From contig CADAXQ010000004.1 in the NCBI GenBank assembly GCA_902791935.1, positions 62,001-126,000 of the forward strand: a DNA stretch of 64,000 nucleotides, read 5' to 3'. A model generated the notes under the pieces. That model saw nothing but the letters and a program-made list of their open reading frames with translations. It was not told the origin of the DNA and did not search any database. A program made the position numbers and the translations under genes. The stretch comes from an uncultured Erysipelotrichaceae bacterium. GTDB taxonomy: Bacteria > Bacillota_I > Bacilli_A > RFN20 > CAG-826. Within the stretch, counting starts at the first letter, position 1, and each line of letters starts with the position of its first letter. This document shows, piece after piece, positions 7,510-16,821 of this stretch.

Positions 7510-8041
7510 AGATAAAAAAGATGCGGAAGTGACCCTTACAAAATCATCTCGTAAAGAGTTGGTTTTAGTCTGTGGTTCACAAGGTTCTGGGAAGGAAATG
7601 TTTTGCCAATGCTTCAAAAATTCCTTTCTACAGTCCTTACCCGTTCTACCCCTCTACCAAGGGTTAGTTGGGGGGTTGTCTTTTGCCGCGACTTCGGATT
7701 TGACGGATCCGAAACACCTGACCTATATCACCGCCGCCCACGATAGAGGCTATCGCGTCACCCTTTATTACCTTTTCTCGGGAAGGCTTTTATGCGCTGC
7801 GCGAAATCGTTTTAGCGCCCTGACAGATGGCACGCCATTTCACGAAACAGAATTTAAGAAAGGCTACGAATCATCCTATCGTTCACTCGTAGAAATCTAC
7901 CCCTCGACCGATCTCGTCTTCTTTATACGCAATCAGAAAGGATTTGAGTTTTTGCGTGCCTTCGACCCCCTAGATACCGATGAAGCGACGTTTAAAGAAG
8001 CAGTCCATCGTGTGAAAGTGGCGGTGGACACGCTTCGTTAA
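7481..8041 (+). CDS. Zeta-toxin-like P-loop protein
   Basis: The 186-residue product has an N-terminal P-loop GSQGSGKE (residues 32-39) and a downstream layout like zeta-toxin / UDP-GlcNAc kinases. A strand ends LSFAATSDLTD where zeta toxins have an ETTL-type motif. AHDRGYRVTLYYL corresponds to the 'A..GY.V.L.fl' segment, and FKKGYESSYRSL to the 'RY..SL.NL' segment. The usual Ser/Thr after the Walker lysine is replaced by Glu39, so catalysis may be altered or lost. Three Met codons lie close together at the start (7481, 7490, 7499), none with a strong ribosome site. Family assignment is tentative. Confidence 0.45.
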   Translation: MKNMKKMNRKDKKDAEVTLTKSSRKELVLVCGSQGSGKEMFCQCFKNSFLQSLPVLPLYQGLVGGLSFAATSDLTDPKHLTYITAAHDRGYRVTLYYLFSGRLLCAARNRFSALTDGTPFHETEFKKGYESSYRSLVEIYPSTDLVFFIRNQKGFEFLRAFDPLDTDEATFKEAVHRVKVAVDTLR

Positions 8042-8048
8042 GGCGCTC

Positions 8049-8076
8049 TTGTCTTTCGGCTAAGAAAACTTAGAAT
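8049..8076 (+). promoter_or_regulatory. Promoter placing the transcript start next to the ATG at 8084
   Basis: TTGTCT (8049-8054), 16-bp spacer, TAGAAT (8071-8076) puts +1 at about 8083, one base before the start codon. There is no Shine-Dalgarno, so this is a second predicted leaderless transcript. Confidence 0.6.
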
Positions 8077-8083
8077 TAATGCC

Positions 8084-8950
8084 ATGAATACCGCGAAAGT
8101 CATTGCTACCGATTTGGATGGCACGCTGTTTTATCCCCGGAAAAGATTCAAAATGATTCCGTCTGATTCGCGTAAATTTTTAGAACGTTTTATCGATGAC
8201 GGCGGACGTTTGGTCATCGTGAGCGGGCGTAATCGCTATTTCGGTGAGAAAGTTGAGCGCAATCTTAAACGTCATGTCGACGTGGTGGGATGCAATGGCG
8301 CTTTTGTGACCTGTAACGGCATGGTCATTCAAGAGAAATGCTTCCCGACGGATGAACTGAAGCAAATGTTAAAAGAGGTACGCCGTGAATACCATTTTAT
8401 GGTAGCTTCATTGTTTTGCCGTCATCGGAACTTCGTGATTGATTCTGGCATCATGAACTGGCGAACGTTACTGGGTTACCGCATGTACCAGTTTATGCAA
8501 GGGGTGTACCGCGAACCGGTGCAAATCAGTGACAAGCTCTTCTATGAAGAACTTGAAAAAGGCGAAGTTTATAAAGTCCTCTTAATCACAGGCATCATGC
8601 CGAAATACAAAGAGATAGCAAGACAAATCACCGAAACTTTGACCAAAACCTATCCGAACATGGTCTTTGCTTGGAGCAATCAGGCGATTGAAATTACACC
8701 CAAAGGGTGTTCGAAGAGTTCCGGTCTTGCTTTCTATCTTGATTACAATAAAATTTCTAGCGATAATATACTAGTTGTGGGTGACAGCGGGAACGACATC
8801 TCCATGTTCCAAGCTTTCCAACCTACGAGTTTCTGCATGGCACATTCCTCTCCGGACGTGCAAAAACATGCAGCGCACATCATTCAACGTTTCTCCGACT
8901 TGAAAGAGTATATCTACCCGTCTGTGGAGAAGAACAATCCTCAGGACTAA
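8084..8950 (+). CDS. Cof-type HAD phosphatase
   Basis: This is a 288-residue HAD hydrolase of the Cof (class IIB) type. Motif I is DLDGTL (residues 11-16) with the Asp nucleophile. Motif II is VSGR near residue 46 and motif IV is GDSGNDISMF near residue 233, with a cap domain between. Family members dephosphorylate sugar phosphates or cofactors such as pyridoxal phosphate and FMN; the substrate cannot be told from sequence. It follows the zeta-like pair but has its own promoter. Confidence 0.85.
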   Translation: MNTAKVIATDLDGTLFYPRKRFKMIPSDSRKFLERFIDDGGRLVIVSGRNRYFGEKVERNLKRHVDVVGCNGAFVTCNGMVIQEKCFPTDELKQMLKEVRREYHFMVASLFCRHRNFVIDSGIMNWRTLLGYRMYQFMQGVYREPVQISDKLFYEELEKGEVYKVLLITGIMPKYKEIARQITETLTKTYPNMVFAWSNQAIEITPKGCSKSSGLAFYLDYNKISSDNILVVGDSGNDISMFQAFQPTSFCMAHSSPDVQKHAAHIIQRFSDLKEYIYPSVEKNNPQD

Positions 8951-8982
8951 GAACGTTAGATACGAAAGGACATTAAGTTAAG

Positions 8983-9921
8983 ATGAATCAAGTTTCAGAA
9001 GTCATCACGACATTAGAACACTACAAAGTCGTGGTCCGTGATACTTTGGAGTACACGTTGCCGAGAGATAATTACGACATCAACGCGTACAATGAGAAAA
9101 AACGGAGCATTTTGGTGGAGGTCGATCAAAACACCCCATTAAAGAGCATCATCAATAACTCTGGCGAAAACGGCCAAAAGTTAGAAAAGCTCATCCGTGA
9201 TTTCTATGACCAAGTTTATGGCGATGGTTCTACCATTTTGAAATTGGCCGAAGATGGACTTCGCGTGGATCACGCCCAACATTTAGCCATTTTCCGTGGT
9301 GTGTTACCGATTCATGAAAACATTGAATCGATGGTTCGTGGCATCCTCGTCGATGCGAAGAAGAATAACCTCGACGTGGCTGAAGTCGAAAAAGTCGACC
9401 TCTTAGAAGAACGGTTATATCGCACGGTTGCGTATTTAACGTTGACGAACCAATTGATCAAACTCTTCAACGACTATAACCAAGCGCGTCGGGAAGCCAA
9501 AGGTGAAGAAAGCGCCGCTTCGAAGTTCATTGGGAACGACATCAACGAAGTCATCCAAGATTTGAACATCGTTCGCGCCAATTCTCGCATCACCGATGAA
9601 CGCTTCATGGGCGTCCAAGACAAGATCTTCGAACTCGTTGAATATATGACGGGTCGTCGTGATTTACCAATGGGCAAAGGATTTGGCGAAGTCATTCGCG
9701 AAACCCAAGACGCCATTGCTGGCCTCGTTCGTGAAGTGGAACCGGCATTCCAACAAGCCTATGTGCCGCTCTTAAACGAACTCATCAATCAAGCTCGCGC
9801 CAATGACAACAAGATTGGTGGTCCTGCTGCTGGTGCGCAACCAGCTCCAGCCGCTCAACCTGCGGCCAATAACGAAGAGCCACAAGAACTCGATCCGAAG
9901 ACGGGTCTCCCCAAACAATAA
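8983..9921 (+). CDS. Helical cytosolic protein of unknown function
   Basis: I do not recognise this 312-residue protein. It has no signal peptide or membrane segment. It is mostly predicted alpha helix with many charged heptad-like stretches (for example LDVAEVEKVDLLEERLYRTVAYL), and it ends in an Ala/Pro linker (PAAGAQPAPAAQPAANN). The next gene, 20 nt downstream, encodes a two-helix membrane protein with a similar Ala/Pro/Glu tail, so the two may form one cytosol-membrane complex. The ribosome site is weak (AAAGGACA, 13 nt upstream). Confidence 0.6.
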   Translation: MNQVSEVITTLEHYKVVVRDTLEYTLPRDNYDINAYNEKKRSILVEVDQNTPLKSIINNSGENGQKLEKLIRDFYDQVYGDGSTILKLAEDGLRVDHAQHLAIFRGVLPIHENIESMVRGILVDAKKNNLDVAEVEKVDLLEERLYRTVAYLTLTNQLIKLFNDYNQARREAKGEESAASKFIGNDINEVIQDLNIVRANSRITDERFMGVQDKIFELVEYMTGRRDLPMGKGFGEVIRETQDAIAGLVREVEPAFQQAYVPLLNELINQARANDNKIGGPAAGAQPAPAAQPAANNEEPQELDPKTGLPKQ

Positions 9922-9941
9922 TCAAATAGAACGGATTTCGT

Positions 9942-10397
9942 ATGGCAGATACAAAAACCAAAACCAGAAAACAACATAGCAAATCCTGGCATGTCGCATG
10001 GCGCTCCATTTTCGGAGCCCTTGACGGCATCATCGCCGTGCTCGGCATCATTTTCATCGTGCTCGGCTTTATCTCTGACTATCTTCCGAAGAAGAATAGC
10101 GAGAACTGGACTGGCGAAGCGACATTTGCCGCGAATATGCACATGGGTTATCGCTGGTTTGGGTTTATCTTGCTTGCTGGTGCGGTTTTGATTCTCGTCA
10201 TCTACTTCAATGTGATGGCGCATCATGATGAAGCGGACCGCGAACGGGAACTTCGTCGTCAAGAACGGATGAAGATCTTAGCGGCCAGTGTTCCAGAGGA
10301 GCCAGCCCCCGAAGCAACCTCTCCTGCCACCGAAGTGAAATCGAGCCAACCGCAGCCGGCGGAAGCAGTGCCGGAAGCAAAGCCCGAAACGAAATAA
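9942..10397 (+). CDS. Two-helix membrane protein with Pro/Ala/Glu-rich tail
   Basis: This 151-residue protein has two membrane segments, about residues 24-43 (FGALDGIIAVLGIIFIVLGF) and 71-90 (FGFILLAGAVLILVIYFNVM). A basic N-terminus precedes them and a charged cytosolic segment (ADRERELRRQERMK) follows, then a low-complexity Pro/Ala/Glu tail. I cannot assign a function. It forms an operon with the preceding helical protein and is ended by a strong terminator. Confidence 0.6.
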   Translation: MADTKTKTRKQHSKSWHVAWRSIFGALDGIIAVLGIIFIVLGFISDYLPKKNSENWTGEATFAANMHMGYRWFGFILLAGAVLILVIYFNVMAHHDEADRERELRRQERMKILAASVPEEPAPEATSPATEVKSSQPQPAEAVPEAKPETK

Positions 10398-10411
10398 CCG
10401 ATTTGATGTTT

Positions 10412-10440
10412 AAGCCCCGCTTGTGACGGGGCTTTTTTGT
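10412..10440 (+). terminator. Intrinsic terminator
   Basis: AAGCCCCG (10412-10419), 7-nt loop, CGGGGCTT (10427-10434), then TTTT. It closes the two-gene unit at 8983-10397. Confidence 0.92.
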
Positions 10441-10469
10441 AAAAATATGGTTATAAAACCGCTTTCTTT

Positions 10470-10498
10470 TTGTAAATCACATGTAAAAGTAATATAAA
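10470..10498 (+). promoter_or_regulatory. Promoter placing the transcript start next to the ATG at 10506
   Basis: TTGTAA (10470-10475), 17-bp spacer, TATAAA (10493-10498). The expected +1 is 10505, one base before the start codon, and there is no Shine-Dalgarno. This is the third predicted leaderless transcript in 4 kb. Confidence 0.6.
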
Positions 10499-10505
10499 GA
10501 AATGG

Positions 10506-12185
10506 ATGGACAACGCGACTTTAGTCACGGTAATTCTTCTCTTGCTTGGCGGTTTGGGCGCTTTTTTGGTGGGCATGAAGTTACTTCAAGATGCCACCGA
10601 GAAATTAGCGACCGGTTCGTTAAGAAAACTTTTTGCTAAGACGGCAAAAAGCCCGCTTGTTGGTGTCGGGATTGGCACGTTGGCGACGATGATCACGCAA
10701 TCGAGCGGTGCGACCACGATTATGGTCGTAAGCTTCGTCAACGCTGGCGTTATGGATTTAGCGCAAGCGACGGCTTATATCATGGGCGCGAATATTGGGA
10801 CGACGATTACGGCTCAGATTGTCGCGTTAGGCAATCTTCCCATCTCGGAAGTCATGATTGCTTTGACGCTGGTCGGCATCGCATTATATATGGCATTTTC
10901 CAAACGACAAGAAAAGGTCGGTTCTGTTGGTTTAGTGATCGCAGGGCTCGGCCTTATTTTCTTAGGTTTAGAAGTGATGACGTCAGAAATGAACCTCTTG
11001 TTCTCTTCCTATCCTGCTTTGACGGACTTCTTAAAGAATCTGAATAATCCGTTCTTGTTATTGTTGATTGGCATTGTGGCCACGGCTATGGTGCAATCTT
11101 CTTCTGCGATTACCTCTATTATCATTGCGATGGCCATGGCAGGCGTTGTCGTCGGCGGTGGTGGGAATGGCGTCCTTTATTTAATCTTAGGCACGAATAT
11201 CGGCTCGACTTCGACGGCGTTGATTTCTTCAATTGGTAGCAACATCAACGGCAAGCGCGCCGCGTTTATCCATTTGTTGTTCAACGTCTTTGGCTCCGTT
11301 TTGTTCTTTATCTTGTTACTTTGCCTTCCTCGCTTTAACGAATGGACGTTCGCAAAATGGTTTGCGTCTTCTCCCCAAGAACAAATCGCGATGTTCCATA
11401 CGTTCTTTAACGTGACATGCACCATTCTCTTCTTGCCATTAACGAAAGTGTTTGTCAAAGTCTCTACTTGGATTGTGCGTGACAAGAAAAAGAATCCGAA
11501 TGACGAGGATGATTTGATTAACGAACGGTTCTTAAAGACCCCGGCCATCGCAGCTTCCCAATCGGTGGAGTATTATCATCGCATTTCTAAGAAGGCGTTA
11601 CTTTCTTTAAATGAAGCCATTGATGCCTTTATGGACAAAAATATGGAGAACACCCCTAAGATTCATGCCTTAGAAGAGGAAGTGCTTCGGATGAGCCGGA
11701 AATTAACGGACTTTAATGTCAAAGTCATTTCTGCTGGCGTTTCCGAAGAAGAGAATGCAAGACTCTCCCGCATGGCACTCGACTTAGCGGACATCATTCG
11801 TTTAACGGAAGTCGCGGATAATTTAACGGGATATACCCGTCATGAAGTGAATGAACAACTGAATTTCTCCCCGATTATCTATGATCAAATCCGGGAGATG
11901 AAACGTTTGCTTAACGAGCAATACAAGAATGCCGAAACCTTAGTCGATCATCCTTCGCCTGAAAAGTTAAAAGAAGCGCAACAGCTTGAAGATAAGATTG
12001 ACAATCAACGGACCGCGATGATTCAAGGCCACATGGAACGTCTTTCCAAAGGCGAATGCTCTCCTAATAACTCCGATGTCTTTATCAATTTGACAGGCAA
12101 CCTCGAACGTTGTGGCGACCATTTCAACTTTATCTGCGAACGGGCTTGTCAAAATCTCTCTCAATCGTTATCCATGCACGCCTAA
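10506..12185 (+). CDS. Na/Pi cotransporter family protein with PhoU-like domain
   Basis: This 559-residue protein has two inverted Na_Pi_cotrans repeats in the first 330 residues, each with the family's QSS motif: TQSSGATT near residue 66 and VQSSSAITS near residue 199. A cytosolic PhoU-like helical domain follows in the C-terminal 220 residues. The family imports phosphate with sodium; the PhoU part probably tunes activity. A second ATG lies out of frame 4 nt upstream; the in-frame ATG at 10506 is used. It forms a single-gene unit behind a promoter that leaves no 5' leader. Confidence 0.88.
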   Translation: MDNATLVTVILLLLGGLGAFLVGMKLLQDATEKLATGSLRKLFAKTAKSPLVGVGIGTLATMITQSSGATTIMVVSFVNAGVMDLAQATAYIMGANIGTTITAQIVALGNLPISEVMIALTLVGIALYMAFSKRQEKVGSVGLVIAGLGLIFLGLEVMTSEMNLLFSSYPALTDFLKNLNNPFLLLLIGIVATAMVQSSSAITSIIIAMAMAGVVVGGGGNGVLYLILGTNIGSTSTALISSIGSNINGKRAAFIHLLFNVFGSVLFFILLLCLPRFNEWTFAKWFASSPQEQIAMFHTFFNVTCTILFLPLTKVFVKVSTWIVRDKKKNPNDEDDLINERFLKTPAIAASQSVEYYHRISKKALLSLNEAIDAFMDKNMENTPKIHALEEEVLRMSRKLTDFNVKVISAGVSEEENARLSRMALDLADIIRLTEVADNLTGYTRHEVNEQLNFSPIIYDQIREMKRLLNEQYKNAETLVDHPSPEKLKEAQQLEDKIDNQRTAMIQGHMERLSKGECSPNNSDVFINLTGNLERCGDHFNFICERACQNLSQSLSMHA

Positions 12186-12374
12186 GGCAGGAAAAATAAC
12201 ACGGTTTTCAGGGGGATTTTTTATTTTTTAAGGCAGTTTTACACGAGATATTTATCTTGTGATTTCTCGTCTTGTAACCTCTTTCTTATTACGTTGCCGT
12301 TATTTTGATTGAAATTTTGGCGACCCTGCCACCACAATATAGTCCGAAGTCCTGCGGTGACTTCTTTTGCATTT

Positions 12375-14207
12375 ATGATATTTGGAAAGTACATCAACAA
12401 ATACTATAAGAAATACTGGTACTTTTTTGTTTTAACCATTCTTTTTGACGTCACCGTGGACGTCGTGCAACTCTTATTGCCACGGATCACCGGCTTCATT
12501 TTGAAGGGCATTAACGATGCGCCAGACGCGTTTATGAAAGATGGTATCTCTACCGTGGTCATCAACGGGGTAGAAACAACATTTCCGTTCTACGCCTCCT
12601 CATTCTCTCACGCCATGATATCGTTAGCCGTCATCACTTTGATCATCGTCTTTGGCCGGGTGGGTTGGCGACTATTCTCCGCTCGTATCGGGGCGCATAT
12701 TGAACACGACCTCCGTTATGAGATGTACGAGAACATTCAAAAGATGTCGCTTCGTTATTACGCCAGCAAGAAAGTCGGCGGTTTGATGTCTTATATGACC
12801 GCAGATATCCAACAAGTGAAGCAATTATTCATCGACGGTTTTATTTTCTTAACGGACTTAACGGTGTTAGGCACGTTATCTTTTGTATTGATGATCCAGT
12901 ATTCCTGGAGCTTAGCCTTAATCTGCGCCATCCCGTTACTATTATTCATCTTTATGGGCCGTTGGATTGGCTCCCATTTAACAAAACGAAGCAAAGCTGC
13001 CGATGATGCTTTTGAACGGTTAAGCGACTACACCGAAGAGAACTTACAAGGTTTTGCCGTCATTAAAGCGTTCTCCAAAGAAAGCCAACGCCAAAGCGGT
13101 TTTGCACAAAAAGCAGTGGATGCCAAAGGAGAGAATATCCGGTTGGCTCGTTTCTCTTCTTCGTTAGATATGGTCATCAACCTAATCATTACGTTGATGT
13201 ATGCGTTATTGCTTGGCTTTGGGGCCTATTCCTTAATTCAAAACAACACGATGTTCTTAGGCAACATCCATGATACGGGCGACTTTATCACGTTTGCCGG
13301 TTATTGCGATTCGTTAATCTGGCCGATGATGGCAGGCGGTATCTTAATTTCCGAAGTCTCCAACGCAAAGGCGGCCTATTTAAGAATGGAAACGATCCTT
13401 GCGGCAAAACCCGATATTGTCGATGCGCCGAATGCCATTCCTCATAGGCATATCCAAGGCCATTTTGTGGTCTCGCATCTGTCGTTCGCCTATCCCGATG
13501 GCAAAGGAGAAGCGTTGCATGATGTTTCTTTTGAAATCAAACCGGGCAGCAAAGTAGGGATTTTAGGCCGTACGGGAAGTGGCAAATCCACGTTGGTCTC
13601 TTTGTTTCCCAAACTTTATGAAGTGCCTGAAGGCATGATTTCGTTAGACGGCGTGGACTTATCGCTATGGCGGAAAGAAGACTTACGCGAACATATTGGC
13701 TTTGTCTCTCAAAGTGCGTATTTGTTCTCTGGCAGCATTCGAGAATCAATTGGTTTTGCCGAACAAAATGCCGCGGATATCGACGAAAAGAAGATGGTAG
13801 AAGCAGCAAAGTTTGCTTCGATCGATACGGATATTGAAGCGTTCCCCGACGGCTATAACACGATTGTCGGAGAAAAAGGCAACACGTTATCGGGCGGGCA
13901 GAAGCAACGGATCTCCATCGCAAGAGCCATCTATAAAAACCCAGATGTGCTTATTTTGGATGACTCGTTAAGCGCGGTGGATGCCGATACGGAGAAGAAG
14001 ATTCTCGATAACTTAAAGAACGAACGAAAAGACGTGACGAGCTTTTTGATTTGCCATCGCGTCTCTTCTCTGGAAAACTGCGATGTGATTTTGGTGATGG
14101 ACGAAGGACGGCTCGTCGGCATGGGCACCCATGAAGAATTGCTCCAAACCTGTCCGTTATATCGTGACATCGCCAAATTACAAGAATTACAAAAGGAGGT
14201 GGATTAA
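12375..14207 (+). CDS. ABC exporter subunit, degenerate-site half (BmrC/BmrD type)
   Basis: The 610-residue protein is a fused ABC transporter half: six membrane helices (about residues 15-325) and an ATPase domain with GRTGSGKST, LSGGQKQRIS, LILDDSLSAVD and an ICHR H-loop. The residue after the Walker B Asp is Asp rather than the catalytic Glu, which marks a degenerate nucleotide site. The ATG at 12375 (MIFGKY) is chosen over an in-frame TTG at 12309; neither has a good ribosome site. A short GAAGTC/GACTTC hairpin with T4 lies just before the ATG and might attenuate. It is coupled to the next subunit, with its stop 1 nt before that ATG. Confidence 0.88.
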   Translation: MIFGKYINKYYKKYWYFFVLTILFDVTVDVVQLLLPRITGFILKGINDAPDAFMKDGISTVVINGVETTFPFYASSFSHAMISLAVITLIIVFGRVGWRLFSARIGAHIEHDLRYEMYENIQKMSLRYYASKKVGGLMSYMTADIQQVKQLFIDGFIFLTDLTVLGTLSFVLMIQYSWSLALICAIPLLLFIFMGRWIGSHLTKRSKAADDAFERLSDYTEENLQGFAVIKAFSKESQRQSGFAQKAVDAKGENIRLARFSSSLDMVINLIITLMYALLLGFGAYSLIQNNTMFLGNIHDTGDFITFAGYCDSLIWPMMAGGILISEVSNAKAAYLRMETILAAKPDIVDAPNAIPHRHIQGHFVVSHLSFAYPDGKGEALHDVSFEIKPGSKVGILGRTGSGKSTLVSLFPKLYEVPEGMISLDGVDLSLWRKEDLREHIGFVSQSAYLFSGSIRESIGFAEQNAADIDEKKMVEAAKFASIDTDIEAFPDGYNTIVGEKGNTLSGGQKQRISIARAIYKNPDVLILDDSLSAVDADTEKKILDNLKNERKDVTSFLICHRVSSLENCDVILVMDEGRLVGMGTHEELLQTCPLYRDIAKLQELQKEVD

Positions 14208-14208
14208 T

Positions 14209-16062
14209 ATGGAAGACTTCGATGAATCTGAAGATCTACAAACAACGAATAAATCCTACTCCTTGAAGGATATGAAGCTTTTGAAGGCGTATGTGCCTTT
14301 CGTAAAGCCTTATCTTGCGCCATTAATTCTTTTGATTTTGCTCGACGTTGTCGTGAACTTTTGCTTTACGGCCGAAGCGTTGATGCTGTCGAAGAACTTA
14401 GACGTCGTGCAATCGTTCTTAAGTGGCAAATTAGCCTATGAAGAGGCAATGCGTTCCTTCCTTCTTTACGCCGGGCTCGACATCGGAATGTTACTCGTGG
14501 CGAGCGTGCTTGCTTATGTCGTGAATTTCTATCTCCGGAAAGTCGGGCAAAAGATTGTCTGTGACATCCGGGAAACGTTATTTAATCGTGTGTTATCCTT
14601 AAGCCAGAAGCAGCTTAAATCCATGAAGATCGGCTCGTTTGTGACTCGAATCACGAACGATTCTCAAAACCTTTCCACCTTCTTTAGCGATATCCTTCCG
14701 GTTTTTGTTCGTAACGTGGCCGCTATCTTAATCATCTTGGTGTTGATTTTCACCCAAACCGGTTGGTTTGGCTTTATCTACTTGGCCTATTTGCCCGTTG
14801 TCTTTATCATCTCTTATTTCTTCCGCAAGAAAGCCAGAAAATACTACTTAGGGGAAAAGAACGCCATCTCCAAGATGAATTCGTTCCTAAGCGAGTCATT
14901 CTCCGGCATCCGTGTGACGAAGACCTATAACCGCGAAGACAAGAAACAACGGGAATTCGAAGTTCGTAACGAAGATATCTATTCGCATTTCTTACATTCA
15001 CAAGACCTCTTTGCCGCCTTCTTCCCTTTCATGTACTTCTTGCAGATGAGTTGCTTAATCCTCGTCTGCGGCTTTGCGATTCCTTCCGTTTATCAAGGCA
15101 CGATGTCTTACGGCACGTTCTATCTTTTAATTAACTATAATGGACAATACTTCCAACCGATCCAACAGTTAGCGTCCTTGATTAATAACTTACAATCTAT
15201 CTTATCATCGGCCGAACGTTGCCAAGTCATCTTGGCGATGGAACCAGAAGTGGAACATGATTCTGGCACGTTAGAAGTGGATCACTTCCAAGGCAAAGTC
15301 GAATTCCGTCACGTTTATTTCCGTTACGAAGATGGCTCGGAAGACGTGTTAAAAGACGTTTCCTTTGTGATTTATCCTGGAAAGACCGTTGCGTTTGTTG
15401 GCGCCACCGGCGCTGGCAAAAGCACCATCATCTCGTTAATCACCCGCACCTACGAAGTCCGAAGTGGTCAAATCTTAATTGATGACCATGATATTCATGA
15501 ATACACGTTGAAGTGCTTAAGACGGAATATCGGTTTAATGATGCAAGATGTGTTCTTATTCTCTGGCACCATTGAAGACAATATCACCTTGGGCGATACT
15601 TCGATTTCTCGGCAAGAAGTGCGCGAAAAAGAAGAATTCGTCGGCTTAGACAAGATGGTGGATTCCTTGCCCAAAAAAGAAGATACCCCTGTTACTGAAC
15701 GTGGGGAGAATTTCTCGGCAGGGCAACGGCAGCTGATCTCATTTGCTAGAACGCTTTGCTATCACCCGTCCTTGATGTTACTCGATGAAGCCACGGCGAA
15801 CATCGATACTGAAACGGAGAACGTCATTGAAGAGAGTCTAGAGAAGATGCGTTCGATTGGCACATTAATCATCGTTGCCCACCGTCTCTCCACCATCAAG
15901 AATGCCGACCATATCTTTGTGGTCAGCCATGGTAGAATCATCGAAGAAGGCAACCACCAAGAATTGTTGAAACTACGTGGCGTCTATTATAACCTCTACG
16001 AACTACAAAACATGGAACGGCGGATTGACCGACAAGATAGCCTTGTGACAGGGGCCCAATGA
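14209..16062 (+). CDS. ABC exporter subunit, catalytic half (BmrC/BmrD type)
   Basis: This 617-residue ABC half-transporter pairs with the preceding one. It has six membrane helices and an ATPase domain with GATGAGKST, a non-canonical signature FSAGQRQL, LMLLDEATANID with the catalytic Glu, and a VAHR H-loop. The canonical Glu here, together with the altered signature, complements the degenerate Walker B and canonical signature of the partner. This is the pattern known for asymmetric heterodimers such as BmrCD and TM287/288. A very strong AAAGGAGGTGG site (about 14192-14202) fixes the start at 14209 rather than an earlier in-frame codon. The likely role is multidrug or lipid export; the substrate is unknown. 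Confidence 0.9.
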   Translation: MEDFDESEDLQTTNKSYSLKDMKLLKAYVPFVKPYLAPLILLILLDVVVNFCFTAEALMLSKNLDVVQSFLSGKLAYEEAMRSFLLYAGLDIGMLLVASVLAYVVNFYLRKVGQKIVCDIRETLFNRVLSLSQKQLKSMKIGSFVTRITNDSQNLSTFFSDILPVFVRNVAAILIILVLIFTQTGWFGFIYLAYLPVVFIISYFFRKKARKYYLGEKNAISKMNSFLSESFSGIRVTKTYNREDKKQREFEVRNEDIYSHFLHSQDLFAAFFPFMYFLQMSCLILVCGFAIPSVYQGTMSYGTFYLLINYNGQYFQPIQQLASLINNLQSILSSAERCQVILAMEPEVEHDSGTLEVDHFQGKVEFRHVYFRYEDGSEDVLKDVSFVIYPGKTVAFVGATGAGKSTIISLITRTYEVRSGQILIDDHDIHEYTLKCLRRNIGLMMQDVFLFSGTIEDNITLGDTSISRQEVREKEEFVGLDKMVDSLPKKEDTPVTERGENFSAGQRQLISFARTLCYHPSLMLLDEATANIDTETENVIEESLEKMRSIGTLIIVAHRLSTIKNADHIFVVSHGRIIEEGNHQELLKLRGVYYNLYELQNMERRIDRQDSLVTGAQ

Positions 16063-16092
16063 TGATTCTTTCGATTCAAAAAGAGAAATAAC

Positions 16093-16821
16093 ATGAAAGA
16101 AGAAAACTGCGAAATCTTAGAAAACGTTCTACTTAGTGAGAATACTTATCGCATGACTTTAAGGCAACAAGAGGAAAATTTTCCTCGCCCGGGCATGTTT
16201 TTTGCCTTGTCTTTGCCTTCCTTCTTCTTACGCCGTCCCTTTTCTTTGATGGATCATCATGATTCTTTCTTTACTTTTGTTTATAAAGTCGTCGGCAAAG
16301 GAACCAAAGCCATGAGCGAAATGAGGGCAGGGACTTCTTTGAACGCTTTGCTTGGACTAGGAAATGGTTATGACCTTTCAAAAAGCGGAGACCATCCTTT
16401 GCTTATCGGAGGAGGAAGTGGAATCGGGGTGATGGTAGATTTAGCTCGCTTCCTTTTGAAAGAAGGAAAGCATCCTTTGGTTGCGGTTGGATTCAATCGC
16501 AAAGTGGAAATCTACGCGGAAGAAGAACTTCGTAAGATGTCTCTTTCTTATCGCCTGTTTACGGTCGATGGCAGCGCTGGTGAAAAAGGATTTCCCACTT
16601 TGGCCTTATCTTCTCCCCACGATTACGTCTATGCCTGCGGTCCTTTCCCATTATTGAAGGCGATTGCCTTAACGGATCCCGTTCCTGGTCAATTTTCTTT
16701 GGAACGAAGAATGGGTTGCGGATATGGCTGTTGCATGGGTTGCACCATCGAGACGAAGCACGGGCCAAGACGCGTTTGCAAAGATGGACCGGTATTCGAA
16801 AAGGAAGATCTTTTATGGTGA
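16093..16821 (+). CDS. pyrK: Dihydroorotate dehydrogenase electron transfer subunit PyrK
   Basis: The 242-residue product is the FAD/2Fe-2S subunit that passes electrons from PyrD to NAD+. It has an N-terminal ferredoxin-reductase beta barrel with RRPFSLMD (FAD binding), then an NAD domain with GGGSGIGVM. The C-terminal cluster motif CGYGCCMGC...C supplies the iron-sulfur ligands. Length is typical. Its stop codon lies inside the pyrD start region (7-nt overlap), so the two subunits are made together. No other pyr genes are in view. Confidence 0.94.
   Translation: MKEENCEILENVLLSENTYRMTLRQQEENFPRPGMFFALSLPSFFLRRPFSLMDHHDSFFTFVYKVVGKGTKAMSEMRAGTSLNALLGLGNGYDLSKSGDHPLLIGGGSGIGVMVDLARFLLKEGKHPLVAVGFNRKVEIYAEEELRKMSLSYRLFTVDGSAGEKGFPTLALSSPHDYVYACGPFPLLKAIALTDPVPGQFSLERRMGCGYGCCMGCTIETKHGPRRVCKDGPVFEKEDLLW

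Noticed and set aside
7481-8041. Active zeta toxin
   Set aside because: Walker A ends in Glu instead of Ser/Thr and similarity is by motif order only, so I call it zeta-like without claiming activity.
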